Assembly (NCBI GenBank): GCA_905250115.1
Contig: CAJNOI010000020.1
Coordinates: forward strand, 336,570 to 400,569
Direction: 5' to 3'
From: Adineta steineri
Taxonomy: Eukaryota; Rotifera; Eurotatoria; Adinetida; Adinetidae
Length of the DNA stretch: 64,000 bases
Position 1 is the first letter of the stretch. Every line of letters begins with the position of its first letter. Of the stretch, positions 41,421-52,045 are shown piece after piece. A program made the translations under genes and the position numbers. A model generated the notes under the pieces. It was given only the letters and a program-made list of their open reading frames with translations. It did not search any database and had not been told where the DNA came from.

Positions 41421-42572
41421 ATGGCAAATTTAACATATACAATGTATATTAATACAACTTCTCTATCTCCACAATCAACAGTATCCATTGATTATAATGC
41501 ATTAGGAGATCGTATTGGTACAATAATCTATTCTATTATATATATGTTAGGATTTATCGGTAATTTACTTGCTCTTATTACATTTTCTAGTAATCGTATG
41601 CGACAAATTTCAAGCAGTATATTTCTTCTTATACTTTCGATTTGTGATACAATTGCACTTATAACATCATTATGGTTTTTTTTGGCAGATGCATTTTCTA
41701 TTCAATTACAAAATTATTCAGCACTTGCATGTCGTTTTCGAACATTTTTTGCATATGTATTTATGGATTTATCATCATGGTGTATTGTTGGTTTAGCATT
41801 CGATCGTTTTTTACGTACAGAAATACCTTTACGTGCTAAAATTATTTGTACACCACGTAATGCATTAATTATGATTTTAATCTTTTTTCTTATTCTATGC
41901 GGTATTAATGGACATTATTTTTCAGCTGGTATTGGTCAAGAACGTGGTGGAAATCGAACAACAGCACATTGTTTAGAAAATCGTGATGAATATCCAAATT
42001 ATTATTTTTTCTATAAAATTATATGGCCGAAAATTGATATGATCGTTTTTTGTTTTTTACCTGCTTGTATAATGATATTTTGTAATGTACGTATTATTTG
42101 TATACTTCGACGACAACGTCGACATTTTGAAAATGTTGGAAATGAAAATGGACATACAAAAATAACAAATATACAACAAACATTAAATGGTAGTCAGACA
42201 ATTAAAAAAAAACCCTTATCACATAGAAGATCTATTGAACGACAAATGTCATTAATGATGTCATCCTGTGTTATTGTATTTCTTTGTACAACAGTACCAG
42301 TGACAATTTATCTTATTTTACTTGAACAAGTTATTGTTAAATATCCAGATTTTGCTCGAGATAATGCTTATTATGTATTTGTATTCCGTATACTTCGTGC
42401 TATAATGTATATTCATTTTGGTTGTAATTTTTATTTATATTGTTTAACAAGTCGAATATTCCGTGGTGAATTTTTACAAACTATAACATGTCGAAGAATA
42501 ATGATTAATACAAATCAAGATGCAACCACAAGTTTTGTACTCAATAAAATTGTTGATGCATCAAATGTATAA
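41421..42572 (+). CDS. orphan class-A (rhodopsin-like) GPCR, intronless
   Basis: 383 residues from ATG 41421, with seven hydrophobic segments. N-glycosylation sites NLT and NTT lie in the extracellular N-tail. TM1 has the GN of IGNLLAL, TM2 the SICDTIAL aspartate, and the TM3 end reads FDRFLR in place of DRY. Cysteines in ACRF and TAHC can form the TM3-ECL2 disulphide. TM7 reads HFGCNFYLYCLTSRIFRGEF, with NFYLY in place of NPxxY. This pattern is common in invertebrate peptide/orphan receptors related to the FMRFamide-receptor group. Intracellular loop 3 is basic. Ligand cannot be assigned. Confidence 0.85.
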   Translation: MANLTYTMYINTTSLSPQSTVSIDYNALGDRIGTIIYSIIYMLGFIGNLLALITFSSNRMRQISSSIFLLILSICDTIALITSLWFFLADAFSIQLQNYSALACRFRTFFAYVFMDLSSWCIVGLAFDRFLRTEIPLRAKIICTPRNALIMILIFFLILCGINGHYFSAGIGQERGGNRTTAHCLENRDEYPNYYFFYKIIWPKIDMIVFCFLPACIMIFCNVRIICILRRQRRHFENVGNENGHTKITNIQQTLNGSQTIKKKPLSHRRSIERQMSLMMSSCVIVFLCTTVPVTIYLILLEQVIVKYPDFARDNAYYVFVFRILRAIMYIHFGCNFYLYCLTSRIFRGEFLQTITCRRIMINTNQDATTSFVLNKIVDASNV

Positions 42573-43306
42573 TGATAAGAAATTCATTAATTTAATATAA
42601 GACGATTTTCTGATCATGGATTACTTATTCATATAATCAAAAAACAAAATTAATCTTCAAATCTTGTAATTATTTACGTACATCATGATGAATCACGAAG
42701 ATATAGACATTATTTATAGCTTGAAGAAATTCATTAAAATTAAAAATCTAGAACATTAATTTACTAATAAATGATTTAACAGAAGAGAAAAAAAAGTTGT
42801 CTTTTAAATGAATAACATCGCAATATCATTTTTTATTGTTCAGCCCAAGGTTATAAATTATCTGGAAGAGTACTTAACTCAATTAACTATTATTATATCT
42901 CTTTGTTCAACATAATAGAGAATTTTAAAAAAGATTGATTATTAAATATTAACAAATTAGTGTCGCTTTGTTGTACTCTTGATTATATCATACGAGAACT
43001 TTTTTTCAATTAATAGAACAAAACATTCTTTTTTTACGTAGGTGTTGTCACTTTGAAATAATGCAGTAAATGTTTCGATAATAAATATATGACACTCAAT
43101 ATTCTATCAGAAATGTCCCTGAAGTATACATATCACTAGTGAAATTAATCTATTTTATTATTAAACACTTATTTTGTGTTAAATATGATAAATAACCCAC
43201 GTGAGATAAATACTATTTACTAGTACTTCTGAACGCATCAATTACTTTTATTCAATTAATAGCATACATATATCAAATTTCAAAATCCCGCCTATTTCAA
43301 TCTATA
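42573..43306. other. intergenic spacer
   Basis: About 730 nt, AT-rich, no recognisable feature. Confidence 0.35.
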
Positions 43307-43774
43307 ATGTTATCCAAAAAAGGCTATTTAATTCATTTTATTCGTATATTCTTCATTGGTCTTTTACTGAGTATATGTTCATTATTATCTTATATTTGGA
43401 ATAAATATCAACCATTTCATCTTAGTATTGAATTACAACGATGTCAATCAAATATATCGCATATTAATATTTGGAATTGGTTAAATAATTTTCATTTTAT
43501 TCAATTATTACCTTCATTATCATTTTTATCAACATTAACTTCATCAAAATGTCATTTATATATCAAAGATAATTATCCATTGAATATTAATAAATTTATT
43601 GGATTAATTCATTCGATTTTAATTGTTTATCTTGTTTATTATCTTATTTGTTTTTCACTTTTTCATTCTCATATGAAACATATACAAAATCGGCAATATT
43701 ATTATGCTAAACTCTATCGACATGATCAAAAAAAATCAACATTTAGATGTTCAAATCGTTTATTGAAAACATAA
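43307..43774 (+). CDS. unrecognised small membrane protein
   Basis: A single open frame of 155 residues from ATG 43307. One hydrophobic segment near residues 8-30 (FIRIFFIGLLLSICSLLSYI) could be a signal anchor. A second lies near 103-125 (LIHSILIVYLVYYLICFSLF). A roughly 70-residue loop between them contains two cysteines, and the C-tail is basic (HDQKKSTFRCSNRLLK). No family recognised. It lies convergent with SPCS2, only 36 nt from that gene's stop codon, so the 3' UTRs probably overlap. Codon use looks like that of its neighbours. Confidence 0.5.
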   Translation: MLSKKGYLIHFIRIFFIGLLLSICSLLSYIWNKYQPFHLSIELQRCQSNISHINIWNWLNNFHFIQLLPSLSFLSTLTSSKCHLYIKDNYPLNINKFIGLIHSILIVYLVYYLICFSLFHSHMKHIQNRQYYYAKLYRHDQKKSTFRCSNRLLKT

Positions 43775-43810
43775 AACAAAGAAATAACATTATTTGTTTT
43801 TCTTTTTTAT

Positions 43811-45085
43811 TTATTTAACTTTACGTGCATTCGATCGTGCTTGATCATACAATTTTTTTAAATCATCGGTTAATCGATCATAAATTAAAACACCATTCTC
43901 ATCAAAATAATTACCAACAGAAGTTAATAATGTTTGTGTTGATTTTGTTGTTTTATCTTTTCCATCATTATATTCTAATGTTAAATTATATTTATCATCA
44001 TATCTAAATATAAATATAATAAACACTCGTTTTCTTAATAAATTCATAGTTACTTTTTAAGTTTTGATGAAACAGTACATCGAGATACAGGATCAAGACC
44101 AGTTCTATCAACTAAATTAAATTTTGATAGATACAATCCAAATAAAAACGAGTAGTTATAGAAGACGCGAAGACCCACAATGACCCATGAAGATCCATAT
44201 TTTTTGCTGATTAGATATAGCTACTCGAGTTGTATATATCCTGAAAATTTCTGCTCTCTACATACTTCCTGGAAGAAAATAGCAAGGACCACACCTTCTC
44301 AGTTACCAGAGGTTACACTATAAAATGAGTAAGGCTTACTCAGTAAGCCATAATTATAGCGAAAGAGTGGTCCCTGCTATTTTCTTAAAGCAAGTACATA
44401 AAAAACTAAAATTTTCAGGATGTATACAACTCGAGTAGCTCTACCTAACCAGCGAAAGATATGGGTCTTCGTGGATCTTCGTAGAGTCGACCCACAGAGC
44501 TCTAATTAGTAGTAGTATCATTTTCCGATTTGGGGGTCTTCGCGTCTTTTACATAATACCCAATAAAAGCTATGACATACCTAGTTTACCAGTATAAAAT
44601 TTACTACGTTCAATAAACTGCATATAAAATGTTAAAATACCCATAAGTATAAAATAACTAAATAAAAAAATTTCGGTCTCTTTTTCTTGAAAATAACTAG
44701 AATTTCTTACGCTATAACGCAAAGAATTAGTACTGAACGTGATTTTGGAAATGGATTTAACCAATCATAGACTAAAGCATAGCCCGAAAACAAACATGCA
44801 ATAAATGAGATATAGAGACGACCATCCATTAATTTATAATCTTCAGTAAAATTAAGTGTCTCTTTGAAATACTAGATTTGAACGTAAAAAATAAGAATTT
44901 ATATATACAAAAAATTGAATCCTACTTTTTTGCATGCATCATCTAATGCATTTTTGACGGCATTTGATTCCCATTTATTAACTTTTATTGGTTTGTCAGC
45001 TATATTATTAACTATTGCCTATTATACAGAAAAAAACATAGATTTTTTTAAATAAATGAATTATTGAGCTCACAGTATCGCTCAT
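43811..45085 (-). CDS. spcs2: signal peptidase complex subunit 2, six exons
   Basis: Exons 45085-45074, 45018-44926, 44871-44711, 44657-44581, 44111-44054 and 44003-43811 give 197 residues. The order of motifs matches SPC25: NKWESNAVKNALDD, NFTEDYKLMDGRLYISFIAC (first membrane segment), YDWLNPFPKSRSVLILCVIA, then FILMGILTFYMQF (second segment), and KLKKYDDKYNLTLEY in the cytosolic C-domain. The subunit sits in the ER membrane next to the translocon and helps the signal peptidase complex cleave signal peptides. The first exon codes only four residues. Intron 4 (44112-44580) is long and carries a fold-back transposon remnant; others are about 50-55 nt. Confidence 0.9.
44163..44547. mobile_element. 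long-inverted-repeat MITE in spcs2 intron 4
   Basis: Ends AAGACGCGAAGACCC and GGGTCTTCGCGTCTT. The arms continue as imperfect complements, with ACTCGAGTTGTATA facing TATACAACTCGAGT and ATAGCAAGGACCAC near GTGGTCCCTGCTAT. About 385 bp in all, almost entirely fold-back, with no coding capacity. No clear target-site duplication. Confidence 0.75.
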
Positions 45086-45227
45086 TGTGTATTATAATCT
45101 AGAATAAACGAAATAAAGACTATGCTTTTTATAAGAAAAAAATATCCTAATTTATATGTATATGTTATTTATTCTACAGAAAAATACTCTATATCTGACA
45201 TGTTTATATCTAATCACATAAGTTCAT

Positions 45228-46166
<939 letters not shown>

Positions 46167-46496
46167 AATTGATTTTTAGAAAAATAGATAATTTAGGAGC
46201 AATAATATAAATGAATATTCTTTTAATGCCGGTGTATATTGCTAGTATTATGGATTATATGGAATCTTTATTTCTTTGTACCTTTGTGTGTTGTGTATTA
46301 TTATGAATCGTGTTAGAGAGCTAAACCAATAAAATATGTGCACATATTCAAAACCTAGAGGTCGTCAGTTTCTATTCTGTGTATATCGCTGAGACAGAAA
46401 ATAGAAAATATTATGAGTCAAATCTTGATTTTGTAGAGTTTTTAATGTTACTAAAACGACGTGTTAGAATCGATGATGGTAAACATTGTTGAGTTG
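46167..46496. other. intergenic, pcna upstream region
   Basis: 330 nt between pcna and the 3' end of the next minus-strand gene. An alternative reading frame of that gene's last exon would extend into 46428-46496, but it does not fit splice phase. Confidence 0.35.
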
Positions 46497-47537
46497 CTAC
46501 ATTAAATCGTACATTACGTTTTTTATTGTTTTTGCAAACTAAAAAAAATCAAATTGAATGATATTTATTATTTGAATTTTTATATTAAACTAACATTATC
46601 AACAAGAAATTGATTTGCTTCTATGATAGTATTTCGATTAGCAGGATAGATATTAACACGAGCATCAGTCAATGGTGGAACAGGACGATTTTCAGTTTGA
46701 ATAGCACGATATGAGACATATTTTGAAAGAAGTTTTAAATAATAAAATGAAAGACAAATTTTTTTTCCAATATCATATAGAAATGGAAAAAGTAATGTGG
46801 ACATGCCAGCTTTGATACCATTTTTTGTTGTTAAATGTATTAATCTATTTAAAAAAAAATAAAAAAAAATACAATTAACTCAATCTATTACTTCGAATTA
46901 ATTAATAAAGTATGAAGTGTTAAATGAATGTTTCTAGTAATTATATAGACTTGTTCTTCATCGATTTCAAGACGTCCAAGTTTACCAGAATTTTCAGATT
47001 CATTTGAGATAGAATTTAAATTTGTTGTTTTTGGTTGTATATCAGTTTTTCCATCAAATGTAGCTGCCATTTCAAGATCATCAAGATTAAATTGTAATCT
47101 TCCAATACTTGATTCAAGTAATGGAACTGTTTGAAATAATAGATGAGGATAATGTTGTATTGTATGAGCAATATGTCGAACTTCATGTTTAAATCTATTC
47201 TAATCATTGATTGATATTTATTTTATACATTTAAAAGATATTACCTGTACATTAGTTTACGTAATTCTTTGTGTAATTCAATTACATCAGGTTCAACAGA
47301 TAGATGATGTCGAGTTGCACACATATATGGTGCACGAATTTTAAATATATTATCATCTTCATTAGATTGACTACGTAAACGTAAACCATTGATAGCTGTA
47401 ATAAATCGATAGACATAGAGAATATTGATAACAAGACGAATAATTCGAGAAGAAAATTGAACCATATCAGTAAGAAAATTTAATGAAATACGAGGATTTT
47501 GTTTTGGTGCACAACCTTCGAATGATTTATAAACCAT
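46497..47537 (-). CDS. unrecognised protein, four exons
   Basis: Exons 47537-47245, 47194-46892, 46844-46595 and 46538-46497 join in phase to 295 residues. The N-terminus has a hydrophobic stretch near 32-50 (IIRLVINILYVYRFITAI), a basic region with many histidines (RFKHEVRHIAHTIQHYPHLL), a serine/asparagine-rich linker, and a C-terminal helical part with LLFPFLYDIGKKICLSFYYL. I do not recognise the family. Good phase consistency across three short introns argues for a real gene. A different acceptor choice in the last exon could give a longer basic C-terminus ending near 46428, but only with a phase break. The gene is in line with pcna. Confidence 0.6.
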
Positions 47538-47792
47538 AAAAAAAAGAAACTTATATTGCCAATTGGAATTATAGAGAAAAAAAACTTTTTATTAATACAG
47601 CGCTCTTTTTTATATAACAAAAAGAAATGGTAATTCGAATATGAACAGTCAAATTTAAATTTTTCATATCAATTAGTTATGCATTTTATTGTTTCATTCT
47701 TACATGCATATGCATTCATATCGAAATAGACAAATATATTAGAAAGTGTATTATAAAAAGATTTGTAATTAAAAGTATCATTTAACTATGAA

Positions 47793-47920
47793 GGGTGGGT
47801 GTGGGTGCTCACGTCATCAACACTCATACCCACATCATCACACGTAAAGATACCCACATTTATTCTCAACCTTACATGTAACAGCATGCACATCCACATT
47901 TATCTACACCCACACCCGCC
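47793..47920. repeat. TGTGGG-type fold-back 4
   Basis: GGGTGGGTGTGGGTG on the left and CACCCACACCCGCC on the right, with several inner CCCACA/ATCCACA copies. Largest of the set except the two near the right end. Confidence 0.7.
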
Positions 47921-48392
47921 TACAGTTTTTTGCTACTTTTTGTGGTATAATGATTAAAGCATGCCCGACGTACAAATTTTATGAAGCCTTTTTCATTGTT
48001 TTTTTTCATAATAAATTTCATACATTCAAGTACACAGTAATTTGATATCTGATAAAGAATGCAAGAGAAGAACTAAATCAGTGAAAGGATTACCTTTTTT
48101 TCTGGTTTTATTTCATCAAAACAAAAATGTCGCCTACACATTGACAAACTGCAATAATGAGGCAGATCGAGCTAAAAAAAAGTTGGAAAGAACAGTAATA
48201 AAATGAATTTGGTTTACGGCTTCTATTTTGTTGGTTCTTTCGATAACGTTATCAACAAATTTGTCTGCTCTAATCTGTTTCGTATTCTGCACAGTATTAT
48301 TTTCAAAAGTAAATAGGCGAAGTTTGTTCTTGAGTGACAACACAAAAATATTCGAAGTTGTCAGAACAGTGGGGAAAAAACCAGTCACTACC

Positions 48393-48400
48393 TATATAAA
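48393..48400 (+). promoter_or_regulatory. TATA-like box upstream of ART-TPR gene
   Basis: TATATAAA within CCTATATAAATAG, about 90 nt before the start codon. Position is plausible for a core promoter; no transcript data. Confidence 0.4.
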
Positions 48401-48486
48401 TAGACGAGACGAGTTTTATCTTTCCATTAAACGAACCATTATCAATTTTATTCCACATAAAGATCTAGTTTGCATTCTAAAGCGAC

Positions 48487-50775
48487 ATGAGTGCACAAGA
48501 ATCAAAAGAAAATCTTACAACAACAACCTCATCAAATATTCACCAACTACGACAACGTATGGCACAAAACTACCTTCTCATCTGGGTAGATGCCAGCATC
48601 GACGAAACAAACAAGGACTGTCAGAATACACTAGCTCAGTTGAAGAAAGTGATCAACGATGTCAACTTATGCACGGAATCGGATCAGTGCATCCAAGCAC
48701 TCAACAAGGTTGACAAGGAACAAGCCTTTGTTATTACATCAGGTTCATTAGGTCAACATTTGATTCCTGAAATTCATGGCATGCCACAGTTAGATGCCAT
48801 TTACATATTCTGTGGCGATAAATCTCGACATCAAGGATGGACTCAAAACTGGACAAAAGTCAAAGGTGTCCATACAAATATCAAAGACATTTGCCAAGCA
48901 TTACAATTGACAGTTAAACAGTACGACCAAGATACAATTGCCGTAAGTTTTCTCGCGGTAAATGAAATGGCTTCAACTGAGAATTTAAATCAGTTGGAGC
49001 CAACTTTCATGTATACTCAGCTATTCAAGGAAATTCTCCTTGATATCGAATATGATCGCAAGGCAATCAACGACTTAGCAGTTTGTTGTCGCGAAGTCTT
49101 TGCTGGAAATTCAATTGAATTACAAGTGATTAATGAATTTGAACGTCACTATGATCCACAAAAAGCAATATGGTGGTATACACGTGAGTGTTTTACCTAC
49201 AAAATGCTCAATCAAGCGCTTCGACTTATGGATGCCGATATAATCATTAATATGGGCTTCTTTCTACGTGATGTTCATCAACAAATTCAACAGCTTTACG
49301 AACAACAGACCGGTAGTTATGGGCGAAAACCTTTTTTAGTTTATCGAGGGCAAGGTCTTATGAAACCAGACTTTGAAAAACTTCAGAAAGCAAAAGGTGG
49401 ACTTATGTCATTTAACAACTTCTTGTCCACTAGTAAAAACAAAGAAGTATCTCTCAAATTTGTGCGACATGCTTCAACAGAACTAAATAAAGTGGGTATT
49501 CTCTTTATAATGTCCGTTGATCCTTCTTTGAAATCAACACCGTTTGCCTCCATCAAAGAGATGAGTTATTTTAATCAAGAAGAAGAAATTCTCTTCTCAA
49601 TGCACACCGTGTTTCGAGTGAATGCAATTAAACAAATGGACAATAAGAATCAACTTTATCAAGTTGAATTAGAATTAACATCAGATGATGATCAGCAACT
49701 ACGATTACTTACTGATCGAATACGAGAGGAAGTAGACGGTACTGGATGGTCGAGATTGGGTAAATTATTGGTTCAAATTGGTCAATTTAGTAAAGCTGAA
49801 GAAGTTTATAACGTATTACTCGAACAGACATCTGATGAGGATGAAAAACCGTTTTATTATAATCAGCTTGGACTTGTACATATGAATCAAGGTGATAATG
49901 AACAGGCTATTTGGTACTACGGAAAAGCACTTGAAATTCAACAAAAAACTCTTCCTTCAGATCATCATGATTTGGCTACTTCATACAACAACATCGGTAA
50001 TGCGTATGACCACATCGGAGAATATCTGAAAGCACTTTCATATTACGAAAAAGCACTTGAAATCCGAGAACAGACTCTTCCTTCAAATCATCCTTTGTTG
50101 GCTAATTCATACAACAACATCGGTTTGGTGTATAACAAAATGGGAGAGTATTCGAAAGCACTTTTCTTTGAGAAAAAAACACTTGAAATCTTTCTAAGAA
50201 CTCTTCCTTCAAATCATCCTGATTTAGCTACTTCATACAACAACATCGGTTATGTGTACGAGAACATGAGAGAGTACTCGAAAGCACTTTCGTTATACAA
50301 AAAAGCACTTGAAATTCAACAAAAAACTCTTCCTTCAAACCATCCTTCTTTGGCTACTTCATACAACAACATCGGTAATGTGTATGAAAAGACAGGAGAA
50401 TATCTGAAAGCACTTTCATCACAAGAAAAAGCACTTGAAATCCGAGAAAAGAGTCTTCCTTCAAATCATCCTGAGTTGGCTACTTCATACAATAACATCG
50501 GTAATGTGTATACTCGGACAGGACAGTACTCGAAAGCACTCTCATTGTACGAAAAAGATCTTGAAATTTCTCAAAAGACTCTTCCTTCAAATCATCTTGA
50601 TTTGGCTACTTCATACAACAACATCGGTTTTGTATATCGAAACATGAAAGACTATTCGAAAGCACTATCATATTATGAACGTGCTCTGGATATCAGGCAA
50701 CGTGCATTACCTCCAACTCATCCTGATATTAAAGCTGTAAAAAACAATATTGAAATTGTAAAAAAGAAATTATAA
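48487..50775 (+). CDS. ADP-ribosyltransferase with C-terminal TPR array, intact and intronless
   Basis: 762 residues. Residues 25-180 are an alpha/beta-looking N-terminal region with LLIWVDASIDETNKD, FVITSGSLGQHLIPEIHG and LDAIYIFCGD strands; it is shared with the 3.4-kb pseudogene but matches no domain I can name. The ART domain (about 200-380) is of the R-S-E class: R287 in VYRGQG, STS at 314-316 in FNNFLSTS, and E365-E367 in NQEEEILF, the E-x-E expected for arginine-type mono-ADP-ribosyltransferases using NAD+. About eight TPRs follow (420-746), kinesin-light-chain-like 42-residue units such as ATSYNNIGNVYEKTGEYLKA. No signal peptide, so probably cytosolic. The TPRs likely bind partners; substrate unknown. 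Confidence 0.9.
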   Translation: MSAQESKENLTTTTSSNIHQLRQRMAQNYLLIWVDASIDETNKDCQNTLAQLKKVINDVNLCTESDQCIQALNKVDKEQAFVITSGSLGQHLIPEIHGMPQLDAIYIFCGDKSRHQGWTQNWTKVKGVHTNIKDICQALQLTVKQYDQDTIAVSFLAVNEMASTENLNQLEPTFMYTQLFKEILLDIEYDRKAINDLAVCCREVFAGNSIELQVINEFERHYDPQKAIWWYTRECFTYKMLNQALRLMDADIIINMGFFLRDVHQQIQQLYEQQTGSYGRKPFLVYRGQGLMKPDFEKLQKAKGGLMSFNNFLSTSKNKEVSLKFVRHASTELNKVGILFIMSVDPSLKSTPFASIKEMSYFNQEEEILFSMHTVFRVNAIKQMDNKNQLYQVELELTSDDDQQLRLLTDRIREEVDGTGWSRLGKLLVQIGQFSKAEEVYNVLLEQTSDEDEKPFYYNQLGLVHMNQGDNEQAIWYYGKALEIQQKTLPSDHHDLATSYNNIGNAYDHIGEYLKALSYYEKALEIREQTLPSNHPLLANSYNNIGLVYNKMGEYSKALFFEKKTLEIFLRTLPSNHPDLATSYNNIGYVYENMREYSKALSLYKKALEIQQKTLPSNHPSLATSYNNIGNVYEKTGEYLKALSSQEKALEIREKSLPSNHPELATSYNNIGNVYTRTGQYSKALSLYEKDLEISQKTLPSNHLDLATSYNNIGFVYRNMKDYSKALSYYERALDIRQRALPPTHPDIKAVKNNIEIVKKKL
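49969..50724 (+). repeat. six tandem 126-bp units encoding TPRs
   Basis: Six exact-length 126-nt units encode 42-residue TPRs, each around ATSYNNIG...YSKALS...ALEI...TLPSNHP. Similarity between units extends to silent positions (CTTCCTTCAAATCATCCT recurs), suggesting recent amplification or gene conversion. Confidence 0.85.
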
Positions 50776-50840
50776 AAAGTAGTTGATAAATGAATAAAAT
50801 AATATTTTGTTCACTTATTTTTGAATTAATTGTATTTTTT

Positions 50841-50871
50841 AGTTGCTCGCACTCGCGTACAGAGAGCAACT
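50841..50871. other. hairpin in ART-TPR 3' flank
   Basis: AGTTGCTC pairs with GAGCAACT across a 15-nt loop. The loop and 3' arm (CGCGTACAGAGA..AACTCT) match the palindrome site after the other ART-TPR copy (5298-5320). Confidence 0.5.
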
Positions 50872-51208
50872 CTTTAAATAATAAAAACGTGATGGATAAA
50901 GCCCACTAATAAGGTAGTACACATACATACGTATGTGTATAAATGACCTTCTCAGACATTTTTACATTTCTAGTTCTTTACGAGAATGTTCTCTGTAAGA
51001 AAAGACGAAGAAGAAGAAAAATCGGGAAAATTTAATAGAAAAATAACTTATATAGAATTGAACTGTGATAGTATTGAACGAGGTCTCGTATGATGAAGAA
51101 AAAAGTGAGAAAACTGTGATATATATATAGAAGTGTCGTCAAATGCGTGGTTCAATAGAATCAATTAGTATTCCTCATTAATTAGAATAAAATAAAAAGA
51201 ATAATTTT

Positions 51209-51266
51209 GAGGGTGTGGGTGCCGCTATACTTGTGTGTCAGACTACTACTTATGCGCACACTCTCA
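51209..51266. repeat. TGTGGG-type fold-back 5
   Basis: GAGGGTGTGGGTGC on the left, GCGCACACTCTC on the right. Confidence 0.55.
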
Positions 51267-51708
51267 AGATTTAGAATTAAACTCATTCAGTAATCTCTTT
51301 GTTGATGGTACTGGACTTTTATCAAAGTATTCACATATTGCATATTTTTTAGAATTATTTTTATGTATATTCTCTTGTATCCTACCCATATAAGTTAATA
51401 GTTATAAAAGTATCAGTCTAATTTTATCTATTATTTATATATTTTATTTACAGCGTTATCGAGCATTATTTATAGGCTGTGAATTATATGCATTAACTCA
51501 AGTTATTCCTAAACAAAAATAAGGTCGATTAATATGTCAATGCACAATGAAAGCATTTCTTATACCCACTATCATCTTAGGAATATTATTAGAGTTGATA
51601 CGTTTCGTATAAGATTGAAGTTGAAAAGAAAAGATTTCTTTATTCTGACTTTATAAATGTTATCTCTAAGATCTTTTTTTCCTTTTCGTTTTAAAATTAA
51701 AAAATAAT

Positions 51709-51875
51709 AATCTAAATATATTTGATCTACCTGATGAAATTTTATTGATGATTTATAAAAAACTCAATACAACTGATGTATTTCATTCACTTGTTGGTAT
51801 AAATAAACAATTTGATCGTTTAGCACTTGATCCTCTATATATTCGTGATCTTGATATGATTGATATAATGATCAG
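51709..51875 (+). pseudogene. isolated F-box exon remnant
   Basis: Open frame with a clear F-box: FDLPDEILLMIYKKLNTTDV, then FHSLVGINKQFDRLA. It ends at a plausible donor (CAG/GTAC at 51875/51876). No in-frame ATG precedes it closely and no downstream exon follows before the opposite-strand NHL gene. Same family as the gene at 1414-2849. Likely a truncated duplicate. Confidence 0.6.
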
Positions 51876-52045
51876 GTACAATTCTCAAATTTCATCAAAT
51901 AAAAACAAATAAAATTTTCAAATAGAATTTCATCAAAAATATTTTTCTTTATTTTTTCTTATCAAAAATTTTCTTTTTCTTCAAAATTTATTCGATTTTT
52001 TATTTTAAAAAAGTTCTCATTTTTTCTCCAAAATCAAACTTTCAT

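Larger units (their letters stand above)
47538..48486. other. intergenic with TGTGGG fold-back and ART-TPR promoter
   Basis: Divergent spacer holding fold-back 4 (47793-47920) and a TATA-like box near 48393. Open frames over 48134-48713 on either strand look like chance. Confidence 0.4.
50776..52045. other. intergenic with F-box exon remnant and fold-back
   Basis: Carries the ART 3' hairpin (50841-50871), fold-back 5 (51209-51266) and an isolated F-box exon (51709-51875). Remainder AT-rich, no further gene. Confidence 0.4.

Noticed and set aside
46428..46538. Longer basic C-terminus for the unrecognised gene upstream of pcna
   Set aside because: Requires a one-base phase break at the splice junction; the in-phase reading ends at TAG 46499-46497.
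48228..48713. 161-codon frame overlapping the ART-TPR start
   Set aside because: Different frame from the well-supported ART gene, with no recognisable domain.
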